Shown here: in pieces, positions 44,379 to 54,555 of the stretch
Layout of the letters: each line of letters opens with the position of its first letter
Numbering within the stretch: position 1 is the first letter of the stretch
Assembly: GCA_021808195.1 (NCBI GenBank)
Contig: JAKBCE010000005.1
Span: 62,001 to 126,000, forward strand
Source of the DNA: Pseudomonadota bacterium
GTDB taxonomy: Bacteria; Pseudomonadota; Gammaproteobacteria; Steroidobacterales; Steroidobacteraceae
DNA: 64,000 bases
Reading direction: 5' to 3'
The notes under the pieces: generated by a model
Told to the model about the DNA's origin: nothing
What the model saw: the letters and a program-made list of their open reading frames with translations, nothing else
The model's database searches: none
Made by a program: the position numbers and the translations under genes

Positions 44379-45863
44379 TCAGGGCAGGTCGGTGCTGCCC
44401 ATGAGATACCGGTCGCATTCGCGGGCGGCCCCACGGCCCTCGTTGATCGCCCAGACGACCAAGCTTTGTCCGCGTCGGCAGTCGCCGGCGGCAAACACAC
44501 CGGGAACGCTGGTGGCAAACGAGCCGTGGGCCGCGTCGATATTGGTGCGCGCGTCCGTGGCGATTCCGAGCTCAGCGAGCAGAGGTTGCTCGGGGCCAGT
44601 GAATCCGAGTGCGAGCAGCACCAGATCGGCTGCAACCTCGGCCTCGCTGCCTGGCACCTCGACCGGTTTCACGCGTCCCTCGGCGTCACGCTCCCAGGTG
44701 ATGCGCACTGTAGTCAGGGACTGAACACCCTGTTCGGCGTCTCCGTTCAGCCGCTTGACCGTCGTCACATAGGCGCGCGGATCGGCACCGAATCGTGCGG
44801 CGGCTTCTTCCTGTCCGTAATCGAGCCGATAGACTTTCGGCCACTCCGGCCACGGGTTGTCGGCCGCGCGTTCCATGGGCGGCTGCGGCATGATCTCGAG
44901 CTGCGTAATGCTCTTGCAGCCCTGGCGCATGGCTGTACCGACACAATCGGTGCCGGTGTCGCCGCCGCCGATGACCACCACGTGCTTGCCGCCGGCGTGC
45001 ACCGGACTGCGCTCGGGATTGCCCTCGAGCAGCGCTTTGGTGCTCGCAGAGAGGTAGTCCATCGCGAAGTGCACGCCCTTGAGTTTGCGGTTCGGAACGG
45101 CGAGATCCCGCGGTTGCGTGGCGCCGGTGCAGAGCACGATGGCGTCGAAGTCCTTGCGCAGAAGCTGGGCTTCCACGTTTTCACCGACGTGGGCATTGCA
45201 GACGAATTTGATGCCTTCCTTTTCCATCAGCTCGATGCGGCGCAGCACCACGTCCTGCTTGTCGAGCTTCATGTTCGGAATACCGTACATCAGCAGCCCG
45301 CCTGGCCGGCTGTCCCGCTCGAGTACCGTGACGCTGTGACCTGCGGCATTCAGCTGTGCGGCAGCTGCGAGTCCCGCCGGTCCGGAGCCAATCACCACCA
45401 CCCGCTTGCCGGTGCGGTTCGCCGGGGCGATCGGCGCAATCCAGCCCTGCTCCCAACCCTCGTCAGCGAGCGCCGCCTCGATCGTTTTGATCGCGACCGG
45501 AGGATTGTTAATGCCGAGTACGCACGAGCCCTCGCACGGCGCCGGGCACACCCGACCGGTGAACTCCGGGAAGTTGTTGGTTTTCAGCAGACGCTCGAGC
45601 GCTTCGCGCCACAGGCCGCGATAAACCAGGTCGTTCCACTCCGGAATCAGATTGTGGATCGGGCAGCCGGTGGCCATGCCCGAGACCAACTTGCCGGTGT
45701 GGCAGAAAGGTACGCCGCAGTCCATGCAGCGGGCGGCCTGATTGCGCAGGCGCTTCTCGTCCATGTGGTGATGAAATTCCCGCCAGTCACGCACCCGCTC
45801 GTGCGGCGCGCGGTCCACCGGAAGCTCACGCAGGTATTCGATGAATCCAGTCGGCTTGCCCAT
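44379..45863 (-). CDS. gltD: Glutamate synthase (NADPH) small subunit
   Basis: A 494-residue FAD/NADPH subunit of GOGAT that delivers electrons to GltB. The N-terminal Fe-S region has [24 protein letters not shown] and CPAPCEGSC. An FAD-binding Rossmann motif ([17 protein letters not shown]) and an NADPH-binding motif ([17 protein letters not shown]) follow, and the FAD-contacting [22 protein letters not shown] is at the end. The length is typical. It lies 19 bases after gltB in the same operon. Confidence 0.96.
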   Translation of the reverse strand: MGKPTGFIEYLRELPVDRAPHERVRDWREFHHHMDEKRLRNQAARCMDCGVPFCHTGKLVSGMATGCPIHNLIPEWNDLVYRGLWREALERLLKTNNFPEFTGRVCPAPCEGSCVLGINNPPVAIKTIEAALADEGWEQGWIAPIAPANRTGKRVVVIGSGPAGLAAAAQLNAAGHSVTVLERDSRPGGLLMYGIPNMKLDKQDVVLRRIELMEKEGIKFVCNAHVGENVEAQLLRKDFDAIVLCTGATQPRDLAVPNRKLKGVHFAMDYLSASTKALLEGNPERSPVHAGGKHVVVIGGGDTGTDCVGTAMRQGCKSITQLEIMPQPPMERAADNPWPEWPKVYRLDYGQEEAAARFGADPRAYVTTVKRLNGDAEQGVQSLTTVRITWERDAEGRVKPVEVPGSEAEVAADLVLLALGFTGPEQPLLAELGIATDARTNIDAAHGSFATSVPGVFAAGDCRRGQSLVVWAINEGRGAARECDRYLMGSTDLP

Positions 45864-45882
45864 CGGGTACTCGTTAAATGTG

Positions 45883-48800
45883 TCAATTTCCGCCGACGCG
45901 CGCCAGATCGCGCGCGTTCTCTTCGAACGCCACCATGACGGCTTCCTCGCCGCTCAGTCCCTGGCTGTGGGCGCGCTGCAGCGAGGCGATGGCGCGTTTG
46001 TAGTCCCTCGGCACCACGGCGACAAAGCGCGACACCAGCCGAGCCCAATTCTCGAGCACGTAGCGGGCACGATTGCTGCCCGTGTAGTCGCGATGGCGCT
46101 CGATCATGGCACGCACTCGCGCAATCTGCTGCGCATCCTCGAGGCGTTCGACGTCAACCATCTGCGTGTTGACGCGGGCGGAAAATTCGCCCGTCTCATC
46201 GAGTACGTAGGCGATACCTCCGGACATGCCGGCGCCGAAGTTGCGGCCCGTCGGGCCGAGCACCACCACGTTGCCGCCGGTCATGTACTCACAGCCATGA
46301 TCACCGACTGCCTCGACCACGGCATCGGCACCACTGTTGCGTACCGCGAAACGCTCGCCGGCCATGCCGCAAACGTAGACCTCGCCGGCGGTGGCGCCGT
46401 ACAGACCTACGTTGCCGATGATGATGTTCGATTCCGGAGCGAACGGCGAGCCGGCCGGTGGGAACACGATGATGCGTCCGCCGGAGAGGCCCTTGCCGAC
46501 GTGGTCGTTGGCATCACCCTCGAGCACGAACGTCATGCCCGGCGGCATGAAGGCGCCGAAGCTCTGGCCGGCAGTGCCTTTGAAGCGGATGTGGATGGTG
46601 TCCTCGGCAAGCCCTTTCGGACCGTGGCGGCGCGTCACTTCGCTACCGGTGATCGTCCCGACCACGCGATTGACGTTGCGGATCGGCAGCTCGGCGCGCA
46701 CCGTCTCGCCCCGCTCGATTGCCGGCTGGCACAACGGCAGGAGCGTCGTTACGTCGAGTGATTTGTCCAGGCCGTGATCCTGGGCGATCTGGCGGAACCG
46801 ACCGACCTCCTCACCGACGTCCGGCTGGTAGAGGATGTTGCTGAAATCGAACCCTTTGGCCTTCCAGTGCTCGATGGCCTTCTTCGGACGCAACCGGTCG
46901 ACCCGGCCGATCATCTCGTTGAGCGTGCGGAAGCCGAGCTCGGCCATGATCTCGCGCACGTCCTGGGCGATGAAGCGCATGAAGTTCACGACATGCTCGG
47001 GTTTGCCCGCGAACTTCTCGCGCAGCCGCGGATCCTGCGTGGCAATTCCCGCCGGACAGGTGTTGAGGTGGCACACGCGCATCATGATGCAGCCCATTGC
47101 CACGAGCGGCGCGGTGGCGAAGCCAAATTCCTCAGCGCCGAGCAGTGCGGCAATCACCACGTCGCGGCCGGTCTTGAGCTGGCCGTCCGCCTCGATGGTG
47201 ATGCGGCTGCGCAGGTTGTTCAGCACCAGAGTCTGATGTGCTTCGGCAACGCCGAGCTCCCAGGGCAGGCCGGCGTGCGTGATCGAGGTCTGCGGCGAAG
47301 CGCCGGTACCGCCGTCATAACCGCTGATCAGAACGACGTCCGCATGTGCTTTGGCGACGCCTGCAGCGATGGTGCCGACGCCCACCTCGGAGACCAGCTT
47401 GACGCTGATGCGTGCGTTGCGATTGGCGTTCTTCAAGTCGTGGATCAGCTCGGCCAGATCCTCGATCGAGTAAATATCGTGATGCGGCGGTGGCGAGATC
47501 AGTCCGACCCCGGCGGTGGTGTGGCGCGTCTTGGCCACCCACGGGTAGACTTTGCTGCCGGGCAGCTGGCCGCCTTCGCCGGGCTTGGCGCCCTGCGCCA
47601 TCTTGATCTGCAATTCCTGGGCATTGACCAGATACTGGCTGGTCACGCCGAAGCGTCCCGAGGCCACCTGTTTGATGGCGCTTGCCTTGGAGTCTCCGTC
47701 CGGTAATGGCTGGTAGCGCGCCGGATCCTCTCCGCCCTCGCCGGTGTTGCTCTTGCCGCCGATGCGGTTCATGGCGATGGCCAGCGTCTCGTGCGCTTCC
47801 TGGCTGATCGAGCCATACGACATCGCGCCCGTCTTGAACCGCTTCAGAATGCTCTCCACCGGCTCGACTTCCTCGATCGACACCTGCTCGAATGGAACGA
47901 ACTCAAGCAGTCCCCGCAGCGTTGCGAGTTGCTTGGACTGATCGTCGATCAGTCCGGCGTACGATTTGTAAGTCGCATAGCTGCCGGTGCGCACCGCCTT
48001 CTGCAAGCGATGAATGGATTCGGGATTGAACAGGTGAAACTCGCCGCCGGCCCGCCACTGATATTGGCCGCCCGTGTCGAGCTCATGGTCGCGTTTGTTG
48101 GTCGGGAAGGCGGCACGGTGGCGCTTGAGCACCTCCTGCGCGATGGTCTCCATGCCGATGCCGCCAATGCGCGAAGCCGTCCCGGTGAAGTACTGGTCGA
48201 TGACGTCCTGGCGAACGCCGACGGCCTCGAACACCTGCGCCCCGTGATAGCTCTGGATCGCCGAGATGCCCATCTTGGACATGACTTTGACCACGCCCTT
48301 GGTCGCCGCTTTGACGAAGTTCTTGCAGGCGAGCGTGGTGTCGACGTGGGTGATCAGTCCCTCGCGGATCATGTGCTCGAGGGTCTCGAATGCCAGGTAG
48401 GGATTGATCGCCGAGCAGCCGAAGCCGATGAGCAGGGCGAAGTGATGGACTTCGCGGGCCTCGCCGGTCTCGAGCACAATGCTGACCCGGGTTCGCAGTC
48501 CTTCGCGGATCAGGTAGTGATGCAAGCCGCTCACTGCGAGCAGGGCCGGTACCGCGGCGAATTCCCGGGATACGCCCCGGTCGCTCAGCACCAGGATATT
48601 GACCTCCTCGTCCTCGATCATTCGCCGTGCCGCCAGGCACAGCTCCTCCATCGATTTGATCAGGCCCTTCTCGCCGCGTGTGACGCGGAACAGAATCGAC
48701 AGCGCGCCCACCTTCAGCCCCGGCAGCGACAGGCGGCGCACCTTGGCGAACTCCTCGTTGGTGAGGATGGGCCCGGTGAGTTCGAGCCGGCGGCAGTCGG

Positions 48801-50538
48801 CCGGCTGGGGTCTTAGCAGGTTGCCCTCCGAGCCGAGCCAGACTTCCGAGGCGGTAATCAGCTCTTCGCGGATGCAGTCGATGGGCGGGTTCGTGACCTG
48901 GGCAAACAGCTGCTTGAAGTAGTCATAGAGGAGGCGCGGGCGCTGCGAGAGCGCCGCGAGCGGCGTGTCGTTGCCCATCGAGCCGACCGCCTCGACGCCG
49001 TTGCGCGCCATCGGCACGAGCAGCAGGCGCTGATCTTCGTAGGTGTAGCCAAAGGCGATCTGGCGGTGCAGCAGCGTTTCCGAATCCGATGAGGGCACCT
49101 CGGAAACCGGCGGCAGATCCTTCAGATACACCAGGTGCTGCTCGATCCACTGCCGGTAGGGGTGGCGCGCCGCGACGGTGCGCTTGATCTCATCGTCGTC
49201 GATGATCCGTCCCTGCTCGGTGTCGACCAGGAACATCCGGCCCGGCTGCAGTCGGCCCTTCTGCACCACGTCCTCGGGCGGTACGCTGAGTACGCCGGCT
49301 TCCGAGGCCATGATGACGAGGTCATCGCGCGTGACGTAGTAACGCGAGGGGCGCAGCCCGTTGCGGTCGAGCACTGCACCGATCTGCTTGCCGTCGGTGA
49401 AGGCAATCGAGGCCGGGCCGTCCCACGGCTCCATCAGACTGGAGTGATACTGGTAGAACGCGCGACGGTCCGGATCCATGCTTTCATGGTTGGACCACGG
49501 CTCGGGAATCAGCATCATGATGGCGTGCGCCAGCGGTCGGCCCGAGAGCACCAGCAGCTCAAGGGTGTTATCGAGCATGGCGGAATCGCTGCCGTTGGGG
49601 TTGACCACCGGCAGGATCTTCGGGGTGTCCTCTCCGAACAGGTCGGAATCGAACAGCGCCTCGCGCGCCTGCATCCAGTTGAAATTGCCGCGCAGCGTGT
49701 TGATCTCGCCGTTGTGCGCCAGATAGCGGTACGGGTGCGCGCGATCCCAGCTGGGGAAGGTGTTGGTGCTGAAGCGGGAATGTACCAGCGCGAGCGCGGT
49801 CTCGACGGCAGGATCGGTGAGGTCGGGGTAGTACTGGGCCAGCTGCTCGGTGAGTAGCATGCCTTTGTAGACGATGGTCTTGTGCGAGAGGCTGCACAGG
49901 TACCAGTGCTCCGCGCCGTCAATGGTCGAGGCACGGATTTCGCTGTAGGCGCGCTTGCGGATGATGAACAGCTTGCGCTCGAACTCGGCCTCGTCGCGGA
50001 CCTGCGGCCCGCGTCCGATGAAGACCTGCCGAATGAACGGCTCGAAGGATTTGGCGGTCTCCCCGAGCATCGAATTGTTCGTCGGCACCGTGCGCCAGCC
50101 GAGCATGATCTGGCCTTCCGACTGCACGATGTGCTCGAAGAACTCGACGATGCGCCGGCGCAGCGTCGCGTTGCGCGGCAGGAAGATCAGGCCGCTGCCG
50201 TAGTCGCCCGGGGCGGGCAGGGTCAGGTGGTTGCGCCGGGCGATCTCGCGCAGGAACGTGTGCGGCATCTGAATGAGCACCCCGGCGCCGTCGCCGGTGT
50301 TGGTCTCGGCGCCGCAGGCGCCACGATGCTCGAGATTGCGCAGCAGCTGGATGCCCTGCTCGAGAATGCGGTGCGATTTGCGACCCTTGATGTCGACCAC
50401 GAAGCCCACGCCGCAGGCGTCGTGCTCGTACCACGGATCGTATAGTCCCCGCTTACCGGGGGCACCCTGGGGGCGGCGCGTCGACCCGGGAGCGACCCGG
50501 GGCGGCCGCGCCACAGCGCTGCGGCGCTGATGTCGCAT
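45883..50538 (-). CDS. gltB: Glutamate synthase (NADPH) large subunit
   Basis: A 1551-residue alpha subunit of GOGAT, which with GltD makes two glutamate from glutamine and 2-oxoglutarate. The class II amidotransferase nucleophile is Cys42 in HDACGVGF, exposed after removal of an unusually arginine- and proline-rich propeptide of 41 residues. The FMN-binding synthase domain lies in the third quarter ([21 protein letters not shown]), and 3Fe-4S ligands are in [15 protein letters not shown]. The C-terminal GXGXG beta-helix domain holds the repeated G-x3-G-x-V/I-x-V pattern. The chosen ATG has GAGG seven bases upstream; another ATG lies four codons earlier. It is preceded by a long structured leader. 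Confidence 0.96.
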   Translation of the reverse strand: MRHQRRSAVARPPRVAPGSTRRPQGAPGKRGLYDPWYEHDACGVGFVVDIKGRKSHRILEQGIQLLRNLEHRGACGAETNTGDGAGVLIQMPHTFLREIARRNHLTLPAPGDYGSGLIFLPRNATLRRRIVEFFEHIVQSEGQIMLGWRTVPTNNSMLGETAKSFEPFIRQVFIGRGPQVRDEAEFERKLFIIRKRAYSEIRASTIDGAEHWYLCSLSHKTIVYKGMLLTEQLAQYYPDLTDPAVETALALVHSRFSTNTFPSWDRAHPYRYLAHNGEINTLRGNFNWMQAREALFDSDLFGEDTPKILPVVNPNGSDSAMLDNTLELLVLSGRPLAHAIMMLIPEPWSNHESMDPDRRAFYQYHSSLMEPWDGPASIAFTDGKQIGAVLDRNGLRPSRYYVTRDDLVIMASEAGVLSVPPEDVVQKGRLQPGRMFLVDTEQGRIIDDDEIKRTVAARHPYRQWIEQHLVYLKDLPPVSEVPSSDSETLLHRQIAFGYTYEDQRLLLVPMARNGVEAVGSMGNDTPLAALSQRPRLLYDYFKQLFAQVTNPPIDCIREELITASEVWLGSEGNLLRPQPADCRRLELTGPILTNEEFAKVRRLSLPGLKVGALSILFRVTRGEKGLIKSMEELCLAARRMIEDEEVNILVLSDRGVSREFAAVPALLAVSGLHHYLIREGLRTRVSIVLETGEAREVHHFALLIGFGCSAINPYLAFETLEHMIREGLITHVDTTLACKNFVKAATKGVVKVMSKMGISAIQSYHGAQVFEAVGVRQDVIDQYFTGTASRIGGIGMETIAQEVLKRHRAAFPTNKRDHELDTGGQYQWRAGGEFHLFNPESIHRLQKAVRTGSYATYKSYAGLIDDQSKQLATLRGLLEFVPFEQVSIEEVEPVESILKRFKTGAMSYGSISQEAHETLAIAMNRIGGKSNTGEGGEDPARYQPLPDGDSKASAIKQVASGRFGVTSQYLVNAQELQIKMAQGAKPGEGGQLPGSKVYPWVAKTRHTTAGVGLISPPPHHDIYSIEDLAELIHDLKNANRNARISVKLVSEVGVGTIAAGVAKAHADVVLISGYDGGTGASPQTSITHAGLPWELGVAEAHQTLVLNNLRSRITIEADGQLKTGRDVVIAALLGAEEFGFATAPLVAMGCIMMRVCHLNTCPAGIATQDPRLREKFAGKPEHVVNFMRFIAQDVREIMAELGFRTLNEMIGRVDRLRPKKAIEHWKAKGFDFSNILYQPDVGEEVGRFRQIAQDHGLDKSLDVTTLLPLCQPAIERGETVRAELPIRNVNRVVGTITGSEVTRRHGPKGLAEDTIHIRFKGTAGQSFGAFMPPGMTFVLEGDANDHVGKGLSGGRIIVFPPAGSPFAPESNIIIGNVGLYGATAGEVYVCGMAGERFAVRNSGADAVVEAVGDHGCEYMTGGNVVVLGPTGRNFGAGMSGGIAYVLDETGEFSARVNTQMVDVERLEDAQQIARVRAMIERHRDYTGSNRARYVLENWARLVSRFVAVVPRDYKRAIASLQRAHSQGLSGEEAVMVAFEENARDLARVGGN

Positions 50539-50568
50539 GATCGGCCTCATTGGTTGGTGGTTCCGGCC

Positions 50569-50589
50569 AAAGCTGCCCGAAGCAGCTTT
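50569..50589 (-). promoter_or_regulatory. Leader stem-loop 1 of gltB
   Basis: AAAGCTGC and GCAGCTTT pair perfectly around a five-base loop (TTCGG in the transcript), ending 31 bases before the gltB start. It may affect ribosome access. Confidence 0.5.
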
Positions 50590-50661
50590 TCACCGAAGTG
50601 CCCGCTCGCCCGTTGCGACGGTGGGACGGTGTGCCGACCGGCCTGAGCCGACACGGCGACC

Positions 50662-50680
50662 GTCCGCCGTCATGGCGGAC
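50662..50680 (-). promoter_or_regulatory. Leader stem-loop 2 of gltB
   Basis: GTCCGCC and GGCGGAC pair perfectly over seven base pairs with a five-base loop, in the middle of the gltB leader. Confidence 0.5.
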
Positions 50681-50714
50681 TGCTGAGCAACATTCGCGGG
50701 TGCGCGCTCCATCA

Positions 50715-50760
50715 CACCGGCGGTGACCCCCGTGAATCACGGGGACATTCCTCGCCGGTG
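50715..50760 (-). promoter_or_regulatory. Nested leader stem-loop 3 of gltB
   Basis: Outer arms CACCGGCG (50715-50722) and CGCCGGTG (50753-50760) enclose an inner palindrome CCCCGTGAATCACGGGG (50728-50744). Both are perfect eight-pair arms. No T run follows on the minus strand, so it is not a standard terminator of the upstream mscS-like gene. Confidence 0.5.
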
Positions 50761-50867
50761 GCTCCCGCACGAATCAAGATGAATGAGGCGGATCGCGCCG
50801 CGCCCCGTCACCCACAACGCGTGTGGACCGGGCAGCGAGAGCGGTCTAGGCCGCCAATATGAGTCCG

Positions 50868-50895
50868 ATCATATCCGTCTGAGCCGACGGGTCAA
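50868..50895 (-). promoter_or_regulatory. sigma-70 promoter of gltBD
   Basis: On the minus strand, TTGACC (50895-50890), 16 bases, then TATGAT (50873-50868): five of six matches at each element. A perfect dyad ATATGA-N6-TCATAT (50857-50874) overlaps the -10 and start site and could be an operator. Confidence 0.6.
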
Positions 50896-50921
50896 TGCCG
50901 TCGAGGCCCTTTTCGGGGGTT

Positions 50922-52049
50922 TCAGGAAAATTTATTTGCCTCGGCGGACTCCTGGCCGCCCGCCGGAGGGAAGTGCGGTCGTCCGCCGGCCGCCCGCTCC
51001 ATGATCAGCCGCTGTGTCGGGTAGGCAAACTCGATGCCCCGGCGGGTGAATTCCCGGTGCAGCTTCAGATGGATTTCTTGCTGGATGTCCATATGGCGGG
51101 TGTAGTCGGCCGTGAGCACGTAATACACCGTCTCGAAATCCAGCGAGACAGCGCCGTGCGCCGAAAAATGGCTGCGATCGAAGCGGGTGTCCGCAATCGC
51201 CTCGATGATGCCGCGCACGACGCCCGGGATCTGCTCGATCTGCTCGGCCGGGGTCTCGTAGGTCACCCCGATCGTAAAGAGCACTCGGCGCTCGGTCATG
51301 CGGCCGTAGTTGCGCAGCCGACTCTTGAGCAGATCAGCGTTGGAGATGACGATCTCCTCGCCGCTGATGCTGTGCAGGCGGGTACTCTTGATGCCGATGT
51401 GCTCGACGCTGCCGGAGAAGGCGTCGACCGAGACGAAGTCGCCGACGAAAAACGGCTGATCGAAGGTGATCGACAGCGAGGCGAACAGGTCGCCGAGGAT
51501 GTTCTGCACCGCCAGCGCCACGGCGACGCCGCCGACTCCCAGGCCGGCGACCAGGGTGGTGATGTTCACCCCCAGGTTCTCGAGCGCCATCAGCACCACC
51601 ATGACCCAGACCACCGCCTTGGCGATGAAGGCGATCACCGCGAGCGAGCTGGCCGCGGCGCGGTCATCACCGTGGCTGCTTCGCCGGCTGCGCTCGAGCC
51701 ACCACATCACCGCGACGCTGGCCCACGTCCCGAGCTGCCAGAACGACACCACGGTGAGCGCCGAGTCGATGAGCTCTCGGCCGCGCGGCGGCAGGTGTAC
51801 GAACTGCAGTCCGGCGAACACCGCCAGGGTGACGAGAAAGACTTTCTTCGTGCGGCTGACGAGCTCGAAGGCGAGCTCCATCAGGTCGGTACGACCAGCG
51901 GCATGCGCGCGCTGGAACCAACGTCCGGCGATGCGTCGCGCGAGCAGCGTCACGCCGAGCAGTGCAAGTGTGGCGCCGGCGGCGTGCAGCAGGTCGGCGG
52001 GTGCGCTGCGCAGGATCGGCAGCAGAATCAGCAGGTGCAGATGTTTCAC
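50922..52049 (-). CDS. MscS-family mechanosensitive channel
   Basis: A 375-residue small-conductance mechanosensitive channel homologue. Several membrane helices run to about residue 190, the last being the pore-lining, Gly/Ala-rich TM3 (TLVAGLGVGGVAVALAVQNILGDLFASLSI). The cytoplasmic beta domain (FFVGDFVSVDAFSGSVEHIGIKSTRLHSISGEEIVISNADLL) and the alpha/beta C-terminal domain follow. It releases solutes on hypo-osmotic shock. The start is GTG, but GAAGG lies directly against it, so initiation slightly downstream is possible. It is transcribed toward gltB. Confidence 0.9.
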   Translation of the reverse strand: MKHLHLLILLPILRSAPADLLHAAGATLALLGVTLLARRIAGRWFQRAHAAGRTDLMELAFELVSRTKKVFLVTLAVFAGLQFVHLPPRGRELIDSALTVVSFWQLGTWASVAVMWWLERSRRSSHGDDRAAASSLAVIAFIAKAVVWVMVVLMALENLGVNITTLVAGLGVGGVAVALAVQNILGDLFASLSITFDQPFFVGDFVSVDAFSGSVEHIGIKSTRLHSISGEEIVISNADLLKSRLRNYGRMTERRVLFTIGVTYETPAEQIEQIPGVVRGIIEAIADTRFDRSHFSAHGAVSLDFETVYYVLTADYTRHMDIQQEIHLKLHREFTRRGIEFAYPTQRLIMERAAGGRPHFPPAGGQESAEANKFS

Positions 52050-52187
52050 CCTTCAAGATTAACGGAATTGCCGAATCTGGCAACGTGCGCGTCACGTGCT
52101 ACCCTTGTCAGTCGGGTGCGCGCCGCGTGAAGTTGAGTCGCCCGCTTGCCAGTCCATTCATCTGCGCATGCTGCGCTGCGCGCCAGC

Positions 52188-52660
52188 ATGGCGGCGGAGC
52201 GCCGCACAGTCTGGGTGCTGCATCCGCTGCGGGATCTGTGCACCGTGGTCGGATCGGCCCGGCAGCACGACGCACGTGTCAGGTGCACCACCGGTGTATC
52301 CGGCTCGCAATTCCGGGTACTCGATGTCATCGGGGGCAGGTCGCCGGAATTTCCATCACCGAACTCGCCGTGCGCCTGGCGCTGCAGCAGAGGGCGGCGA
52401 GCAGCCTGATCAATGCGCTCGCTGCACGGAAGTTGATCCGTCGCTAGGGGGATCGCCGCGATCAGCGTGTGGTGCGCCTGCATGTCACGACCGAAGGCGC
52501 GCACCTGCTGGCACGCACGCCTCGCCCGCGCAGCGGGTTGCTCGTGGATACGTTGGGGCGGATGTCGGCGCGGGATCTGCGGAAATTTACGAGCAGTCGT
52601 GCTGCATTGCTCGGTGCAATGCGCCCGGCGGCGCGAGCGGCCGCGGGCGAGTTCCTGCTC
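52188..52660 (+). pseudogene. Broken MarR-family regulator
   Basis: Pieces of one MarR winged-helix protein are spread over two frames. One frame holds LRDLCTVVGSARQHDARVRC and GVSGSQFRVLDVIG. After a one-base loss in a G run (52332-52336), the next frame holds the recognition region ISITELAVRLALQQRAASSL and INALAARKLIRR. An in-frame TAG at 52445-52447 then interrupts, and the wing (DQRVVRLHVTTEGAHLL) and C-terminal helix (LGRMSARDLRKF) continue in that second frame. Two independent lesions make it a pseudogene. The continuing open frame runs into the downstream methyltransferase, which has its own start. Confidence 0.75.
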
Positions 52661-52727
52661 GGCGAATACTGCGGCGCGGTGCCGCTCAGGGTTGCGCCCG
52701 CTGGCGGTGCTTTATATCCTCACACAT

Positions 52728-52749
52728 TCGGGCAAATATATTCGCCCGA
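52728..52749. promoter_or_regulatory. Palindromic operator upstream of methyltransferase operon
   Basis: TCGGGC and GCCCGA arms enclose an AT-rich centre (AAATATATTC); only one pair in the 22-bp dyad is mismatched. It is an AT-rich island in GC-rich DNA about 100 bases before the methyltransferase ATG, suitable as a promoter/operator for a dimeric regulator, perhaps formerly the MarR protein. Confidence 0.5.
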
Positions 52750-52849
52750 TTCTTATTTCCCTGATCCCGGCGGCCAAGTGGAGTGGCTGCCGCCTGATCT
52801 GACAGACGGTCGGCGCCGGCACCGCACGATCGATCACAAGGAGATTCTC

Positions 52850-53788
52850 ATGCAGCCGTACGCCACGCTCAACGCCTCGAAGGCCAACTTCGATAACATT
52901 TACGATCAACCCGACCCGCGCGGTTATTTCTCGGTGCTCGGGGCACTCGATTACATGATTCCGGACGTCGCCGAGCCGATCATCCGGCAGATCCTGCGCG
53001 TACGCGAGCGGCGCAGCGGCGCGCCGCCGACGGTGCTCGATCTGGGCTGCTCCTACGGGATCAATGCCGCCCTGCACCGCTTCCCGCTCAGCTTTCGGCG
53101 CCTGCGCCAGCGCTATGCGAATCCCGAAATGGCGGCGGTCGAGCCGGAAGCGCTCGCGCAGCTCGATCGCAGTTATTACAGCAGCTGGCCGCAGATCGGC
53201 GCTGCGCGCTTCATCGGTCTCGATATCTCGGCGCCGGCGGTGCGCTACGCCGTATCGGTCGGCCTGCTCGATGCCGGTGTGATTGCCAATCTCGAGAGCG
53301 ACGCGCCGCGTCCTGAGGACCGGCAGGTGCTGAGTCAGGCCGACGTGGTGCTTTCGACCGGCTGCGTCGGCTACGTGACCGAACGCACGTTTGCAGCCGT
53401 TCTCGATGCGGTCGAGCGGCCGCCGTGGGTGGTGTCGTTCGTGTTGCGCATGTTTCCCTATGATGCGATAGCGGCGCTGCTCGCCGAGCGAGGCCTGGTG
53501 ACCGAAAAGCTCGCGGGTGCGACGTTCGTGCAGCGCCGGTTCCGTGATCTGACCGAGTTCAGCAGTTGCCTCGCAACGCTCGAGAAGCTCGGTATCGACA
53601 CCGGGGGGCTCGAAGCGGAGGGGCGGTTTCAGGCGGAGCTGTTCGTGTCGCGGCCCCGGGACGATGCGGCGGCATTGCCGCTCGGCAAAATGGTGACGGT
53701 GGTGAGCGGGCGCAACCGTACGGTTGGGACGCGATACGTGCGGGTCGGTCGTGGTGCGGATGCCCAGGTGTTACGCGTGCCGTCGTGA
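52850..53788 (+). CDS. Class I SAM-dependent methyltransferase
   Basis: A 312-residue protein with a methyltransferase motif I (TVLDLGCSYGINAAL, at about residue 65) preceded by YDQPDPRGYFSVLGALDYMIPDVAEP. FIGLDISAPAVRYA supplies the acidic residue after strand 2, and VVLSTGCVGYVTE resembles motif IV. The substrate is unknown. The ATG has AAGGAG six bases upstream; the open frame before it belongs to the broken MarR gene. Its stop overlaps the next start as GTGA, so it is coupled to a betaine-type ABC importer and may methylate that importer's cargo or a derivative of it. Confidence 0.83.
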   Translation: MQPYATLNASKANFDNIYDQPDPRGYFSVLGALDYMIPDVAEPIIRQILRVRERRSGAPPTVLDLGCSYGINAALHRFPLSFRRLRQRYANPEMAAVEPEALAQLDRSYYSSWPQIGAARFIGLDISAPAVRYAVSVGLLDAGVIANLESDAPRPEDRQVLSQADVVLSTGCVGYVTERTFAAVLDAVERPPWVVSFVLRMFPYDAIAALLAERGLVTEKLAGATFVQRRFRDLTEFSSCLATLEKLGIDTGGLEAEGRFQAELFVSRPRDDAAALPLGKMVTVVSGRNRTVGTRYVRVGRGADAQVLRVPS

Positions 53789-54555
53789 TCAGCCTGCGCG
53801 CGGTCACGAAGACCTTCGGCGGTGGCGCGAGCTACGCGCTTCGGGAAGTCAGCTTCGATGTGGCCGCGCAGACGTTTGTCGCGGTAGTCGGGGACTCCGG
53901 CTCGGGCAAAACGACGCTGCTGAAGACCATCAACCGCCTGATCGAGCCCGATGCGGGCGAGGTGTTCATCGCCGGTGAGCCGGCGCGTGCTTCGCCTCCG
54001 CACAGCTTGCGCCGGCATATCGGCTACGTGTTCCAGGGCATCGGACTGTTCCCGCACATGAGCATCGCGGAGAATATCGGCATCACGCCGCGGCTGATCG
54101 GTTGGCCGGAGCCGGTCATTCGCGCGCGCGTTGAGGAACTGATCGATCTGGTATCACTGCCGCGTGATTTTCTCACGCGTCTGCCCGCGGAGCTCTCCGG
54201 CGGGCAGCGCCAGCGCGTCGGCATCGCGCGCGCCCTCGCTGCCCGTCCCGGCATTTTGCTGATGGACGAGCCCTTCGGGGCGCTCGACCCGGTCACGCGC
54301 GATGCGCTTGGCGCAGAGTACCGGCGGCTGCACGAGACGATGCGGTTGACGACTGTCATGGTTACTCACGACATTCTCGAAGCGGTGCTGCTCGCCGACC
54401 GGATTGTCGTGATGCGGCAGGGACGTATCGTCGCCGACGGTGAGCCGCATTCGTTGCTCGTGGGGCATCCGGACCCGGCTGTGAGCATGCTGATGGACAT
54501 GCCGCGCCGACAGGCGGCTCGCGTGCGGGCGCTGCTCGAGGAGCGAGCGTCGTGA
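53785..54555 (+). CDS. Betaine-type ABC transporter ATPase
   Basis: A 256-residue ATPase of the ProV/OpuCA/EgtV class without the CBS domains of OpuCA: Walker A GDSGSGKTT, FQGIGLFPHMSIAENI at the Q-loop, signature LSGGQRQRVGIARALA, Walker B LLMDEPFGALDP and switch VTHD. The start GTG overlaps the methyltransferase stop, and the end overlaps the permease start by 4 bases. It powers import of quaternary amines or similar compounds. Confidence 0.9.
   Translation: MISLRAVTKTFGGGASYALREVSFDVAAQTFVAVVGDSGSGKTTLLKTINRLIEPDAGEVFIAGEPARASPPHSLRRHIGYVFQGIGLFPHMSIAENIGITPRLIGWPEPVIRARVEELIDLVSLPRDFLTRLPAELSGGQRQRVGIARALAARPGILLMDEPFGALDPVTRDALGAEYRRLHETMRLTTVMVTHDILEAVLLADRIVVMRQGRIVADGEPHSLLVGHPDPAVSMLMDMPRRQAARVRALLEERAS

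Larger units (their letters stand above)
50539..50861 (-). ncRNA. Structured 5' leader of gltB (candidate cis-regulatory RNA)
   Basis: The interval between the predicted start of transcription (about 50861) and the gltB ATG is some 320 nt without a protein-like frame. It holds three perfect stem-loops, listed separately, including a nested pair. Such a leader is unusually long for this compact genome and may bind a metabolite, protein or small RNA. No known riboswitch class is recognised. Confidence 0.4.

Noticed and set aside
52469..53788. A single 439-residue reading of the methyltransferase
   Set aside because: The first 127 residues are the tail of the MarR pseudogene and untranslated DNA; a strong AAGGAG-ATG at 52850 marks the real start.
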